Shown in pieces: positions 54,163-62,527 of a stretch of DNA of 64,000 nucleotides. Source of the stretch: Paracoccus ravus. GTDB lineage: Bacteria > Pseudomonadota > Alphaproteobacteria > Rhodobacterales > Rhodobacteraceae. The notes beneath the pieces were generated by a model. That model saw only the letters and a program-made list of their open reading frames with translations. It did not search any database and was not told the DNA's origin. Positions within the stretch are counted from its first letter, which is position 1; each line of letters begins with the position of its first letter. Both the position numbers and the translations under genes were made by a program. The DNA is taken from the NCBI RefSeq assembly GCF_004522175.1, contig NZ_SDEB01000010.1, positions 62,001 through 126,000 of the forward strand, written 5' to 3'.

Positions 54163-54792
54163 ATGCCTTATAATTATGAAACCGATGGCGCGGCGATCTA
54201 TGCCGAAAGCTTCGCGACAATCCGGGCCGAAGCCGCGCTGGAGCGTTTTGCGCCCGACGAGGAACCGCTCGCCGTCCGCATGATCCATGCCGCGGGCATG
54301 GTCGGGCTCGAGGACCATATCCGCTTTGCCCCCGGCATGGTGGCGGTGGCCCGCGCGGCGCTGCAATCGGGGGCACCGATCCTTTGCGATGCACGCATGG
54401 TCAGCGAGGGTGTGACGCGCGCGCGCCTGCCCGCCGCGAATGAGGTGATCTGCACGCTGCACGACCCGCGCGTGCCCGCTCTGGCGGCCAGTAGGGGGAC
54501 GACCCGCTCGGCCGCCGCGCTGGAACTCTGGCGCCCGCATTTGGCGGGGGCGCTCGTGGCCATCGGCAATGCGCCCACGGCGCTGTTTCACCTGCTGGAA
54601 ATGCTCGAAGACCCCGCCTGCCCGCGCCCCGCCGCGATCATCGGCTGCCCGGTGGGTTTTGTCGGGGCGGCGGAATCGAAACAGGCGCTGTGGCAGGCCC
54701 GGCCCGCGCCTTGCCTCATCGTCCGAGGCCGCCTTGGCGGCAGCGCGATCACCGTCGCCGCGATCAATGCCCTCGCGAGCCGCGCGGAATGA
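54163..54792 (+). CDS. cobH: Precorrin-8X methylmutase CobH
   Basis: A 209-residue enzyme moving the C11 methyl to C12 to give hydrogenobyrinic acid. The catalytic His42 sits in RMIHAAGMVG, followed by PILCDARMVSEGV and GNAPTALFHLLE, with IIGCPVGFVGAAESK near the C-terminus. All are hallmark blocks. It starts 3 bp after cobG and overlaps cobI by 4 bp. Confidence 0.95.
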   Translation: MPYNYETDGAAIYAESFATIRAEAALERFAPDEEPLAVRMIHAAGMVGLEDHIRFAPGMVAVARAALQSGAPILCDARMVSEGVTRARLPAANEVICTLHDPRVPALAASRGTTRSAAALELWRPHLAGALVAIGNAPTALFHLLEMLEDPACPRPAAIIGCPVGFVGAAESKQALWQARPAPCLIVRGRLGGSAITVAAINALASRAE

Positions 54793-55517
54793 GCGCGGGC
54801 ACGATCCATGGCGTCGGCCTCGGCCCCGGCGATCCCGAGCTGATGAGCATTCGCGCCGACCGGCTGGTGCGCTCTGCCCGGCATGTGGCCTATTTCCGCA
54901 AGGCCGGCCGCCCCGGCCGCGCGCGCCGCATCGTCCAGGGCATGCTGCGCCCCGATGCGGTCGAATTCGCGATGGAATATCCCGTCACGACCGAGATCGC
55001 GCTGGAGGATCCCGCCTATAACGCGGCTTTGTCGGGCTTTTACACAAATGTGACGACCCGCCTGATCGCGCTGGCCGAGACGGGGCAGGATGTGGTGGTG
55101 CTGTGCGAGGGCGATCCCTTTTTCTACGGCTCCTTCATGCATCTGCACGCGCGGTTGCAAGGCGTGGTTCCGGTCTCGGTCGTGCCGGCGATTACGGGCA
55201 TGTCGGCGGCATGGACGGCGACGGGCGTGCCGATCACCTGGGGCGATGACGTGATGACGGTGTTGACAGGCACCATGCCCGAGGCCGAGTTGACCAGTCG
55301 CATGGCGGATGCCGATGCCATCGTGGTGATGAAGCTGGGCCGCAACCTGCCCAAGATCCGCGCCGCGCTCGACCGTGCCGGAAAGCTGGACCGGGCTTGG
55401 CTGATCGAATGCGCCAGCATGGAGGCCGAGCGCGCCGTCCCCCTGGCCGAGGCGGGCGAGTGCCCCGTGCCCTATTTCTCGATCGTCGTGGTGCATGGGC
55501 AGGGGCGGCGCCCATGA
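54789..55517 (+). CDS. cobI: Precorrin-2 C20-methyltransferase CobI
   Basis: A 242-residue SAM-dependent tetrapyrrole methylase. GVGLGPGDPELMSIRA is the N-terminal SAM loop; VVLCEGDPFFYGSFMHLHARL and VPAITGMSAAWTATGVPIT are specific for CobI/CbiL. Four-base overlaps on both sides. It produces precorrin-3A, the substrate of CobG. Confidence 0.95.
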   Translation: MSAGTIHGVGLGPGDPELMSIRADRLVRSARHVAYFRKAGRPGRARRIVQGMLRPDAVEFAMEYPVTTEIALEDPAYNAALSGFYTNVTTRLIALAETGQDVVVLCEGDPFFYGSFMHLHARLQGVVPVSVVPAITGMSAAWTATGVPITWGDDVMTVLTGTMPEAELTSRMADADAIVVMKLGRNLPKIRAALDRAGKLDRAWLIECASMEAERAVPLAEAGECPVPYFSIVVVHGQGRRP

Positions 55518-56266
55518 GCGGATGGGTCGTGGTCGCGGGCCTCGGGCCGGGGCATCAAGCCATGATCACGCCCGAGGTCAGCGCCGCGCTGGCCGGGGCG
55601 ACGGATGTGGTGGGCTACATCCCCTATGTCCGCCGCATCGCCCCGCGCAAAGGGCTGGTGCGGCATGAAAGCGACAATCGGGTCGAACTGGACCGCGCCC
55701 GCCATGCGCTGGACATGGCCTTGGCAGGCCGTCGCGTCGTCCTGATCAGTTCCGGCGATCCGGGGGTCTTTGCCATGGCCTCGGCCCTGTTCGAGGCGGT
55801 CGAGACCGGCCCGCTGCCATGGCGCGATCTCGATATCCGGGTGCTGCCCGGCGTGACCGCGATGCTGGCCGCTGCCGCGCGCGCGGGCGCACCGCTGGGC
55901 CATGATTTCTGCGCCATCAATCTGAGCGACAACCTCAAGCCCTGGCAGGTGATCGCCCGCCGCCTGCGGCTTGCCGTCGAGGCCGATTTCGCCATGGCGC
56001 TTTACAATCCGCGCTCGACATCGCGACCCGAGGGCTTTGGCCGGGCGCTGGAGATCCTGCGCGAGACCTGCGAGGCCAAGCGGATCGTCATATTTGCCCG
56101 CGCCGTCTCGACGCCCGACGAGGCGCTGCGCGTGGTCACACTGGCCGAGGCGCGTCCGGAAATGGCCGATATGCGCACGGTGGTTCTGATCGGCTCCTCC
56201 GCGACGCGGGTGATCCCGCGAAAGGGCGCGCCCTTTGTCTATACGCCCCGTTCGGTGCGGCCATGA
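55514..56266 (+). CDS. cobJ: Precorrin-3B C17-methyltransferase CobJ
   Basis: A 250-residue SAM methylase that methylates C17 with ring contraction. Motifs are VVAGLGPGHQAMITPEV, DVVGYIPYVRRIAP, VVLISSGDPGVFAMA and DFCAINLSDNLKPWQVI, with the C-terminal YTPRSVRP. Overlaps cobI by 4 bp, and its last 28 bases overlap the convergent cobK. Confidence 0.95.
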   Translation: MSGWVVVAGLGPGHQAMITPEVSAALAGATDVVGYIPYVRRIAPRKGLVRHESDNRVELDRARHALDMALAGRRVVLISSGDPGVFAMASALFEAVETGPLPWRDLDIRVLPGVTAMLAAAARAGAPLGHDFCAINLSDNLKPWQVIARRLRLAVEADFAMALYNPRSTSRPEGFGRALEILRETCEAKRIVIFARAVSTPDEALRVVTLAEARPEMADMRTVVLIGSSATRVIPRKGAPFVYTPRSVRP

Positions 56267-56991
56267 AGCCAGTTCATCGCATCCCCGGGACTGTGACACT
56301 CGGTCGCCGGCGGCAAGCCTGGCCGCGCGATCATCAGCACCGGCAGGCCAAGCTCGCGCGCGGCGGCGATCTTGGCATAGGCGCCGCTGCCGCCGGAATT
56401 CTTCGAAACCACCAGATCGATGCCATGCTGTCGCAGCAAGGCGCTGTCGGTGGCCGCCGTGAATGGTCCGCGGTCCACAATGACATGCGTCTGCGGCAAG
56501 GGCAGGGCGTCCTGCGGCGGATCAACCAGCCGCAGCAGGTAGAAATGCTGCGGGTTCACCGCAAATTCCGGCAGATGCATCCGCCCCACGGCCAGCATCA
56601 CGCGCCGCGCCGCACCGCCAAGTGCTGCGACCGCCGCCGGGATGTCCACGACCTCATGCCAGCGATCCCCGGCCCGGGCCTGCCATGCCGGCCGGGTCAG
56701 GCGCAGCAGCGGCACGCTTGCCGCATTGCAGGCGGCGACGGCATTTGCGCTGATCCGCGCCGCAAAGGGATGGGTCGCGTCGATCACATGGCTCACGCCC
56801 TGCGCGCGGATATAGGCCACAAGCCCCTCGGCTCCGCCAAAGCCGCCGATCCGGGTCGGCAAAGGCAAAGGGCGCGGGTTCTCGACCCGACCGGCCAGCG
56901 AAATGGTCGCCGCGATCCCGGCTTCGGCGATGTCGCGGGCCAGCGCCGAGGCCTCGCTGGTGCCGCCAAGGATCAGGAGGTTGTGTCGCAT
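56239..56991 (-). CDS. cobK: Precorrin-6A reductase CobK
   Basis: A 250-residue NADPH-dependent reductase of precorrin-6A. LLILGGTSEASALARDIAE is the N-terminal nucleotide-binding loop; SHVIDATHPFAARISANAV and DLVVSKNSGGSGAYAKI are diagnostic. It is the only minus-strand gene inside the long plus-strand cob operon. Its ATG (56989-56991) shares the tetranucleotide CATG with the divergent cobL start, so its promoter must lie within cobL. The longer frame from 57093 would overlap cobL extensively. Confidence 0.93.
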   Translation of the reverse strand: MRHNLLILGGTSEASALARDIAEAGIAATISLAGRVENPRPLPLPTRIGGFGGAEGLVAYIRAQGVSHVIDATHPFAARISANAVAACNAASVPLLRLTRPAWQARAGDRWHEVVDIPAAVAALGGAARRVMLAVGRMHLPEFAVNPQHFYLLRLVDPPQDALPLPQTHVIVDRGPFTAATDSALLRQHGIDLVVSKNSGGSGAYAKIAAARELGLPVLMIARPGLPPATECHSPGDAMNWLHGRTERGV

Positions 56992-58189
56992 GGCTGAGAG
57001 TCCCTGGCTGACCGTTCTGGGTATCGGCGAAGATGGACCTGATGGGCTCACGGCGGCAAGCCGTGACGCGCTGCACCGGGCCGAGATCGTCATGGCGCCG
57101 CCGCGTCATCTGGCGCTGATCCCCGAAGCCGGGGCAGAGCGGATCGCATGGCCGGTGCCCTTTGCCGAGGGAATCGCGATCCTGCAAGGGCTGCGCGGGC
57201 GCAGGGTGGTGGTCCTGGCCTCGGGCGATCCCTTCTGGTTCGGCACGGGCAGCGTGATCGCGCGGCATTTCAGCCCCGGCGAATGGCGCGCCCTGCCGGG
57301 GATCTCGACATTCTCGCTGGCGGCGGCGCGGCTTGGCTGGCCGCTCGAGCGGGTGACCTGCCTTGGCCTTCATGCCGCGCCGCTGAGCCGTCTTCGTCCG
57401 CATCTGGCGCCAGATGCGCGGCTGATCCTCTTGCTACGCGACGGCGGCGGGGTGGAGGAAGTGGGCCGCTATTTGCGCGAAGAAGGTTTCGGCGAAAGCC
57501 GGATCGTGGTGCTGGAATCGCTGGGCGGCCCGCGCGAGCGCATCACCACAGCTACCGCCGACAGCCTGCGGGCAAGAGCGTTTTCCCATCCCCTCGCTGT
57601 CGGGCTGATCTGCGCGGGGCAGGGGCCCGCGCTGCCGCTCTGCTCGGGCATCGCGGATGAGTTCTTTGCGCATGACGGCCAGATCACCAAACGTCCGATC
57701 CGCGCGCTGGCGCTATCGGCGCTCGCGCCACGCCCCGGCGAAATGCTGTGGGACATTGGCGCGGGCTCGGGCTCGATCGCCATCGAATGGCTGCTGGCCG
57801 ATCCCTCGGCGCAGGCCATCAGCATCGAACCGCGCGAAGAGCGCGCCCTTCGCATCCGCGACAATGCCGCGCGGCTGGGCGTCGACAGGTTGCAGGTGGT
57901 CCAAGGCAGTGCCCCCGAGGCGCTGACCGGCCTGCCCGAGCCGAAGGCCGTCTTCATCGGCGGCGGCCTCTCTGGCGCGATGCTGGACCATCTGAAAGAC
58001 AGGCTGGCGCCCGGTACGCGGCTGGTCGCCCATGCGGTGACGCTGGAATCCGAGGCGCTTCTGGTCGCATGGCAGGCAAGGCTCGGCGGCGATCTGCTGC
58101 GCATCGCTCTGTCCGAGACGGCGCCTTTGGGGGCCAGACGGGGCTGGAAATCGGCCTATCCGGTCGTGCAATGGCGGGTGGTGCTGTGA
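56990..58189 (+). CDS. cobL: Precorrin-6B C5,15-methyltransferase (decarboxylating) CobL
   Basis: A 399-residue bifunctional enzyme. The N-terminal CbiE-like SAM methylase (about residues 1-200) has VLGIGEDGPDGL and VVLASGDPFWFGTG. The C-terminal CbiT-like domain (about 215-399) has MLWDIGAGSGSIAIEWLL, the SAM-binding loop of decarboxylating C15 methylases, and VFIGGGLSG. Usual CobL length. The ATG at 56990 sits on the same CATG as the cobK start. Confidence 0.94.
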   Translation: MAESPWLTVLGIGEDGPDGLTAASRDALHRAEIVMAPPRHLALIPEAGAERIAWPVPFAEGIAILQGLRGRRVVVLASGDPFWFGTGSVIARHFSPGEWRALPGISTFSLAAARLGWPLERVTCLGLHAAPLSRLRPHLAPDARLILLLRDGGGVEEVGRYLREEGFGESRIVVLESLGGPRERITTATADSLRARAFSHPLAVGLICAGQGPALPLCSGIADEFFAHDGQITKRPIRALALSALAPRPGEMLWDIGAGSGSIAIEWLLADPSAQAISIEPREERALRIRDNAARLGVDRLQVVQGSAPEALTGLPEPKAVFIGGGLSGAMLDHLKDRLAPGTRLVAHAVTLESEALLVAWQARLGGDLLRIALSETAPLGARRGWKSAYPVVQWRVVL

Positions 58190-58545
58190 TCGTCGCGGGG
58201 TTCGGCTTTCGCGCCTCTGCCAATGTCGAAAGCCTGGCCGATGCCCTGCACCGGGCGGGTGGATCGCGGATCGCGGCGATCGCCACCGCCGAGGACAAGG
58301 CCGGGGGCCCGGTCTTTCGCGCTTTGGCAGAACGGCTGGCGGTTCCGCTGCGGGCCATCCCGGCCGAGGCGCTGGCGGCTATGGAGACCCCGACCCGGTC
58401 GCCCGCCTCGCTGGCCGCGCGCCGTCTCGGCAGTCTGGCCGAGGCCGCCGCATTGGCTGCGGCCGGACCGAATCCGCGCCTGCTCGGGGCGCGGGCAATT
58501 TCAGGGGACAGGCTCGCGACCTGCGCCCTGGCTCAAGGAGAATGA
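58186..58545 (+). CDS. cobE: CobE (CbiG C-terminal-domain) protein
   Basis: A 119-residue protein equivalent to the C-terminal domain of Cbi[20 protein letters not shown] and [23 protein letters not shown] are the conserved blocks, and [24 protein letters not shown] follows. It is required for aerobic cobalamin synthesis, with an unclear, possibly precursor-handling role. The GTG at 58186 (4-bp overlap with cobL) fits the operon style; an ATG at 58171 is an alternative. Confidence 0.88.
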   Translation: MIVAGFGFRASANVESLADALHRAGGSRIAAIATAEDKAGGPVFRALAERLAVPLRAIPAEALAAMETPTRSPASLAARRLGSLAEAAALAAAGPNPRLLGARAISGDRLATCALAQGE

Positions 58546-58546
58546 C

Positions 58547-59341
58547 ATGACCGTCCATTTCATCGGTGCCGGACCCGGGTCCCCAGATCTTCTGACCCTG
58601 CGCGGGCGTGACTTGATCGGAGCATCACAGGTCTGCCTCTACGCCGGATCGCTGATCCCCGAGGCGGTGCTGGCGCATTGCCCGCCCGGCGCGCGGATTG
58701 TGAATTCCGCGCCGCTCGATCTGGATGCGATCATGGCCGAGATCCGCACCGCCGATGCGGCAGGCCACGACGTCGCGCGTCTGCATTCTGGCGATCTGTC
58801 GGTCTGGTCGGCCATGGGTGAGCAGATCCGCCGGCTCGAGGCTCTGGGGATTGCCTATACGGTGACGCCGGGCGTGCCCTCCTTTGCCGCTGCCGCCGCC
58901 GCATTGGGGGCAGAGCTGACCTTGCCGGGCGTGGCGCAATCGGTGGTGCTGACGCGCATTTCGGGCCGGGCCTCGGCGATGCCGCCGGGCGAGACGCTGG
59001 CGGGTTTTGGCGCGACCGGCGCGACGTTGGCGCTGCACCTCTCGATCCAGAATCTTGCGCGGGTGGTTGCGGAATTGCTGCCCCATTACGGCGCGGATTG
59101 CCCGGTCGTGGTGGTCTGGCGGGCAAGCTGGCCCGACCAGCGCATTATTCGCGCGACGCTGGCGACGATCGAGGCCCAGATGTGTGAAGGCATCGAGCGG
59201 ACCGCGCTGATCCTTGTCGGACGCGCGCTCGGGGCCGGGGATTTCGCCGAAAGCCGACTTTACGCCCCCGATTACGACCGCCGCTATCGCCCGCAAAGCG
59301 CCGAAAGCCCCTGGGCGGAATGGGGCCCCGGCGATGACTGA
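58547..59341 (+). CDS. cobM: Precorrin-4 C11-methyltransferase CobM
   Basis: A 264-residue SAM methylase. [20 protein letters not shown] (SAM loop), [34 protein letters not shown] and [22 protein letters not shown] are CobM/CbiF hallmarks. It follows the cobE stop by one base with AAGGAG upstream, and overlaps cobB by 8 bp. Confidence 0.95.
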   Translation: MTVHFIGAGPGSPDLLTLRGRDLIGASQVCLYAGSLIPEAVLAHCPPGARIVNSAPLDLDAIMAEIRTADAAGHDVARLHSGDLSVWSAMGEQIRRLEALGIAYTVTPGVPSFAAAAAALGAELTLPGVAQSVVLTRISGRASAMPPGETLAGFGATGATLALHLSIQNLARVVAELLPHYGADCPVVVVWRASWPDQRIIRATLATIEAQMCEGIERTALILVGRALGAGDFAESRLYAPDYDRRYRPQSAESPWAEWGPGDD

Positions 59342-60653
59342 AGCTTTTCCGCCGGGGCTGATGATCTCGGCCCCGTCTTCGGGGACTGGCAAGACGACGG
59401 TGATGCTGGGGCTGCTTCGCGCGCTTTCGGATGAGGGTCTGCGGGTGCAGCCCTTCAAGTCCGGCCCCGATTACATCGATCCGGCCTTTCATCGCGCGGC
59501 GAGCGGGCGGGCCTCGTTCAACCTCGACGGCTGGGCGATGGGCGAGGGGCTGATCGGCGCGATCGCGGCGCAAGCCAGCGGCGCGGATATCTGTCTGGCC
59601 GAGGGGTCGATGGGCCTGTTCGACGGCGTCGCGACGCGGGGGCAGATCGGGTTCGGATCAAGCGCCGAGACGGCGCGGATGATGGGCTGGCCGGTGGTTC
59701 TGGTCCTTGATGTCAGCGGGCAGGCGCAATCGGCGGCGGCGGTCGCGCTTGGTTTTGCGCGCTTCGATCCAGGTTTGCGCATCGCGGGGGTGATCCTGAA
59801 CCGCGTCGCCAGCCCCCGGCACGAGCGGTTGGCGCGGCTGGGCATGGAACGCGTGGGCCTTGCCGTTCTGGGGGCGCTGCCACGGCGCGGCGATCTGACC
59901 CTGCCCGAACGGCATCTGGGTCTGATCCAGGCCGTCGAGCATCCCGATCTGGAGGCCGCGATCGCGGGCTATGCCGCTTTCCTGCGCGATCATGTCGATC
60001 TGGCGGCGATCCGGGCGCTGGCCCAGGGCCTTGCCGCGCCTGCGGCCACCCGACTGCCGCCGCCTCCGGCGCAGCGCATCGCCTTGGCGCAGGATGCGGC
60101 TTTTTCCTTTACCTATCCCCATATCCTCGCGGGGTGGCGCGCCGCCGGGGCCGAGATCCTGCCGTTTTCTCCACTGGCAGATGAGCCGCCCGATCGGATG
60201 GCCGATCTGGTCTGGCTGCCGGGCGGCTATCCCGAGCTTCACGCAGGCCGTCTGGCCGCGGCGCGCCATTTCCATTCCGGGCTGCGCCGCCATGCCCGAA
60301 CCCGGCCGGTTCATGGCGAATGCGGCGGCTATATGGTTCTGGGACAGGCCCTGATCGACCAGCATGGCCACGCCCATCCGATGGCCGGGCTTTTGGGGCT
60401 TGTGACCTCATATGAAAACCGCCGGCTGCATCTGGGCTATCGCCGCGCAGTTCTCTGCGGACCCATGCCGGGGCATGCGGCGGGCGCGGCGCTGCGCGGG
60501 CATGAGTTTCATTATTCGACCATCCTCGTGCAGCCCGATGCCGCATTGGCCGAGGTAAGCGATGCCGATGGCGCAAGCCTGCCTGAAAGCGGCTCGCGTC
60601 GGGGTCGCGTGACAGGGACGTTCTTTCACCTGATCGCGGGCGAGAAGGGCTGA
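59334..60653 (+). CDS. cobB: Hydrogenobyrinic acid a,c-diamide synthase CobB
   Basis: A 439-residue glutamine amidotransferase that amidates side chains a and c before cobalt insertion. P-loop [39 protein letters not shown]; glutaminase domain with nucleophile Cys330 in [12 protein letters not shown] and the terminal [10 protein letters not shown]. It is the last gene of the ring-building operon, followed by a second riboswitch on the same strand. Confidence 0.95.
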   Translation: MTEAFPPGLMISAPSSGTGKTTVMLGLLRALSDEGLRVQPFKSGPDYIDPAFHRAASGRASFNLDGWAMGEGLIGAIAAQASGADICLAEGSMGLFDGVATRGQIGFGSSAETARMMGWPVVLVLDVSGQAQSAAAVALGFARFDPGLRIAGVILNRVASPRHERLARLGMERVGLAVLGALPRRGDLTLPERHLGLIQAVEHPDLEAAIAGYAAFLRDHVDLAAIRALAQGLAAPAATRLPPPPAQRIALAQDAAFSFTYPHILAGWRAAGAEILPFSPLADEPPDRMADLVWLPGGYPELHAGRLAAARHFHSGLRRHARTRPVHGECGGYMVLGQALIDQHGHAHPMAGLLGLVTSYENRRLHLGYRRAVLCGPMPGHAAGAALRGHEFHYSTILVQPDAALAEVSDADGASLPESGSRRGRVTGTFFHLIAGEKG

Positions 60654-60692
60654 AATTCCTTGTCTTTTCGCCAAGCGGCTGCGATATTGCGC

Positions 60693-60850
60693 CCCGACGG
60701 TGCCGCCCTCGGGCGGCTGAAAAGGGAACCGGGTGAAAGGCCCGGACTGCCCCCGCAACTGTAAGCGGTAAGTGCCGCGGCAAACCACTGGCCATCACGC
60801 CGGGAAGGGCCGCCAAGCATGTCGACCCGCGAGTCAGGAGACCTGCCGTC
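60693..60850 (+). ncRNA. Cobalamin riboswitch upstream of cbiM-cobF
   Basis: Plus strand, in order: CGACGGTGCC, CTGAAAAGGGAACCGGGTG, CTGCCCCCGCAACTGTAAG, ACCACTGG, CCGGGAAGGGC and CGCGAGTCAGGAGACCTGCC: all boxes of the cobalamin riboswitch in near-consensus form. The CbiM-type gene starts 63 nt after the end. It gives the cobalt importer and cobF their own cobalamin control, independent of the element at 48070. Confidence 0.95.
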
Positions 60851-60913
60851 ATCCCTGTGCCGCGAAAGCGGTGTTTCCGGCTGCCGGTGGGGCGGCCTTG
60901 CAAAGGAACAGAC

Positions 60914-61591
60914 ATGCATATCGAACCCGGAATCGTGGATGGCGCCAAGATGGCGCTGGCCTATGCAACTGCCTCCGTCTCGGCGGGATATACGCTGAAA
61001 CTTGCCGCGCAGGATCTGCGCCAGCACAATGCCGTCTCGCTGGCCTTGCGGACAGTGATTTCGGCGGCGCTGACCTTCGTCTTTTTCGAGATCCTGCCGC
61101 ATTTCCCGGTCGGCGTCTCTGAGGTCCATTTCATCCTTGGCACGACGCTGTTCTTGATCCTTGGCGCGGCTCCGGCGGCGCTGGGACTGGCGCTGGGGCT
61201 TCTGGTGCAGGGGACGTTCTTTGCCCCGAGCGACCTGCCGATGTATTTCGTCAATGTCACGACGCTGCTGATGCCGCTTTTCGCCATCGATCTTCTGGCG
61301 CGCCGGGTCATTGCGGAGAAGACCGCCTATGTCGAGCTGAAATATGGCGAGGTCCTGAAACTGTCTCTGGCCTATCAGGGCGGCGTGGTGGCATGGGTCG
61401 CCTTCTGGGCGATCTACGGGCATGGCTTGGGGGCCGAGAATCTGTCCTCGGTCCTGAGCTTCGGGGCGGCCTATATGCTTGTCGTGCTGATCGAGCCTCT
61501 GGCCGATCTGGCGGCGCTGGCGGTTGCGAAATCACTGCGGCCCAGCGGAAACGCCTCGATCTGGACGGCACGCCGTCTCTACGCGGCCTGA
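60914..61591 (+). CDS. CbiM-like cobalt transporter membrane component (stand-alone)
   Basis: A 225-residue membrane protein with six or seven hydrophobic segments. It begins MHIEPG; the N-terminal Met-His is the metal-coordinating start typical of CbiM S-components. LGAAPAALGLALGLLVQGTFF and FVNVTTLLMPLFAIDLLARR support the family. No cbiN, cbiQ or cbiO is adjacent, so it either works alone or uses a shared energising module elsewhere. Control by the riboswitch at 60693-60850 supports cobalt as substrate. RBS AAAGGAA, ATG at 60914. Confidence 0.82.
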   Translation: MHIEPGIVDGAKMALAYATASVSAGYTLKLAAQDLRQHNAVSLALRTVISAALTFVFFEILPHFPVGVSEVHFILGTTLFLILGAAPAALGLALGLLVQGTFFAPSDLPMYFVNVTTLLMPLFAIDLLARRVIAEKTAYVELKYGEVLKLSLAYQGGVVAWVAFWAIYGHGLGAENLSSVLSFGAAYMLVVLIEPLADLAALAVAKSLRPSGNASIWTARRLYAA

Positions 61592-61642
61592 TGCACTTCT
61601 TGCCGGGGCCTGCGGGTCCCGGCCCGATCCGGAGAAAACAAG

Positions 61643-62386
61643 ATGCAGGACCTGTGGCTGATCGGGATTGGCACGGGGAACCCCAACCATGTCACGCTCG
61701 AGGCCGTCGCCGCCCTGCGCGACGCCGCGCTGATCCTCGTCCCCCGCAAGGGTCCGGGCAAGGAGGATCTTGCCGATCTGCGCCACCAGATCCTGGACCG
61801 GATCGGGTCGCCTGCGCCGGTCGCGGAATTCGACATGCCGCTGCGCGACGACGGCCTGCCCTATCTGCAAAGGGTGGCGCAATGGCATGGCCGGATCGCG
61901 GCGATCTGGGCGCGGACGATCGAGGCCCATCGCCCGGAGGGGCCGGTGGCGCTGCTGGTCTGGGGCGATCCCGCGCTTTACGACAGCAGCCTGCGCATCG
62001 CCGCGCGTCTGCACCCGATGCCCCGGCTGCGCGTGGTTCCCGGCATAAGCTCGCTGCAGGCGCTGACCGCCGCCCATGCGATCCCCCTGAACACGGTGGG
62101 CGGGGCAGTGACGGTCACGACCGGCCGCAGGCTGCGCGATCACGGCTGGCCCGCCGGGGCCGAGACGGTCATGGTCATGCTGGACGGGGAATGCAGCTTT
62201 CAGCATGTCGCGGCGCCGGATGCCGAGATCTGGTGGGGTGCATTCCTGGGCATGGCGGAACAGGTGCTTGCATCCGGTCCGCTGGCCGAGGTCACGCCCC
62301 GAATTCTTGCCCTGCGCGCCGAGGCACGCGCGCGTCACGGCTGGATCATGGACAGCTATCTGCTGCGGCGCGGGCCGGGCGGATGA
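61643..62386 (+). CDS. cobF: Precorrin-6A synthase (deacetylating) CobF
   Basis: A 247-residue SAM methylase that methylates C1 with loss of acetate, a step unique to the aerobic pathway. Motifs are LWLIGIGTGNPNHVTLEAVAAL, ILVPRKGPGKEDLADLR, ALLVWGDPALYDSSLRIA and VPGISSLQALTAAHAIPLN. It lies 51 bp after the CbiM-like gene and probably shares its riboswitch-controlled transcript, away from the other ring methylases. Confidence 0.93.
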   Translation: MQDLWLIGIGTGNPNHVTLEAVAALRDAALILVPRKGPGKEDLADLRHQILDRIGSPAPVAEFDMPLRDDGLPYLQRVAQWHGRIAAIWARTIEAHRPEGPVALLVWGDPALYDSSLRIAARLHPMPRLRVVPGISSLQALTAAHAIPLNTVGGAVTVTTGRRLRDHGWPAGAETVMVMLDGECSFQHVAAPDAEIWWGAFLGMAEQVLASGPLAEVTPRILALRAEARARHGWIMDSYLLRRGPGG

Positions 62387-62527
62387 CCGCCCGCAATCCC
62401 TGCCACCCGCGCAGGAGACCCGCTGCCGAGGCCCGGCGTAGTGCGGTCGGACGCGGTCAGGAGCGGCAAGCGCGGGTCGGGGACGTAGCGATCTGAAAGC
62501 GCATCGCCGGGCCGCGCAATGCCGCCA

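Noticed and set aside
62387..62520. CAGGAGACCCGCTGCC after cobF, resembling a riboswitch 3' end
   Set aside because: No upstream aptamer boxes exist and the element would lie at the end of the operon, facing no gene.
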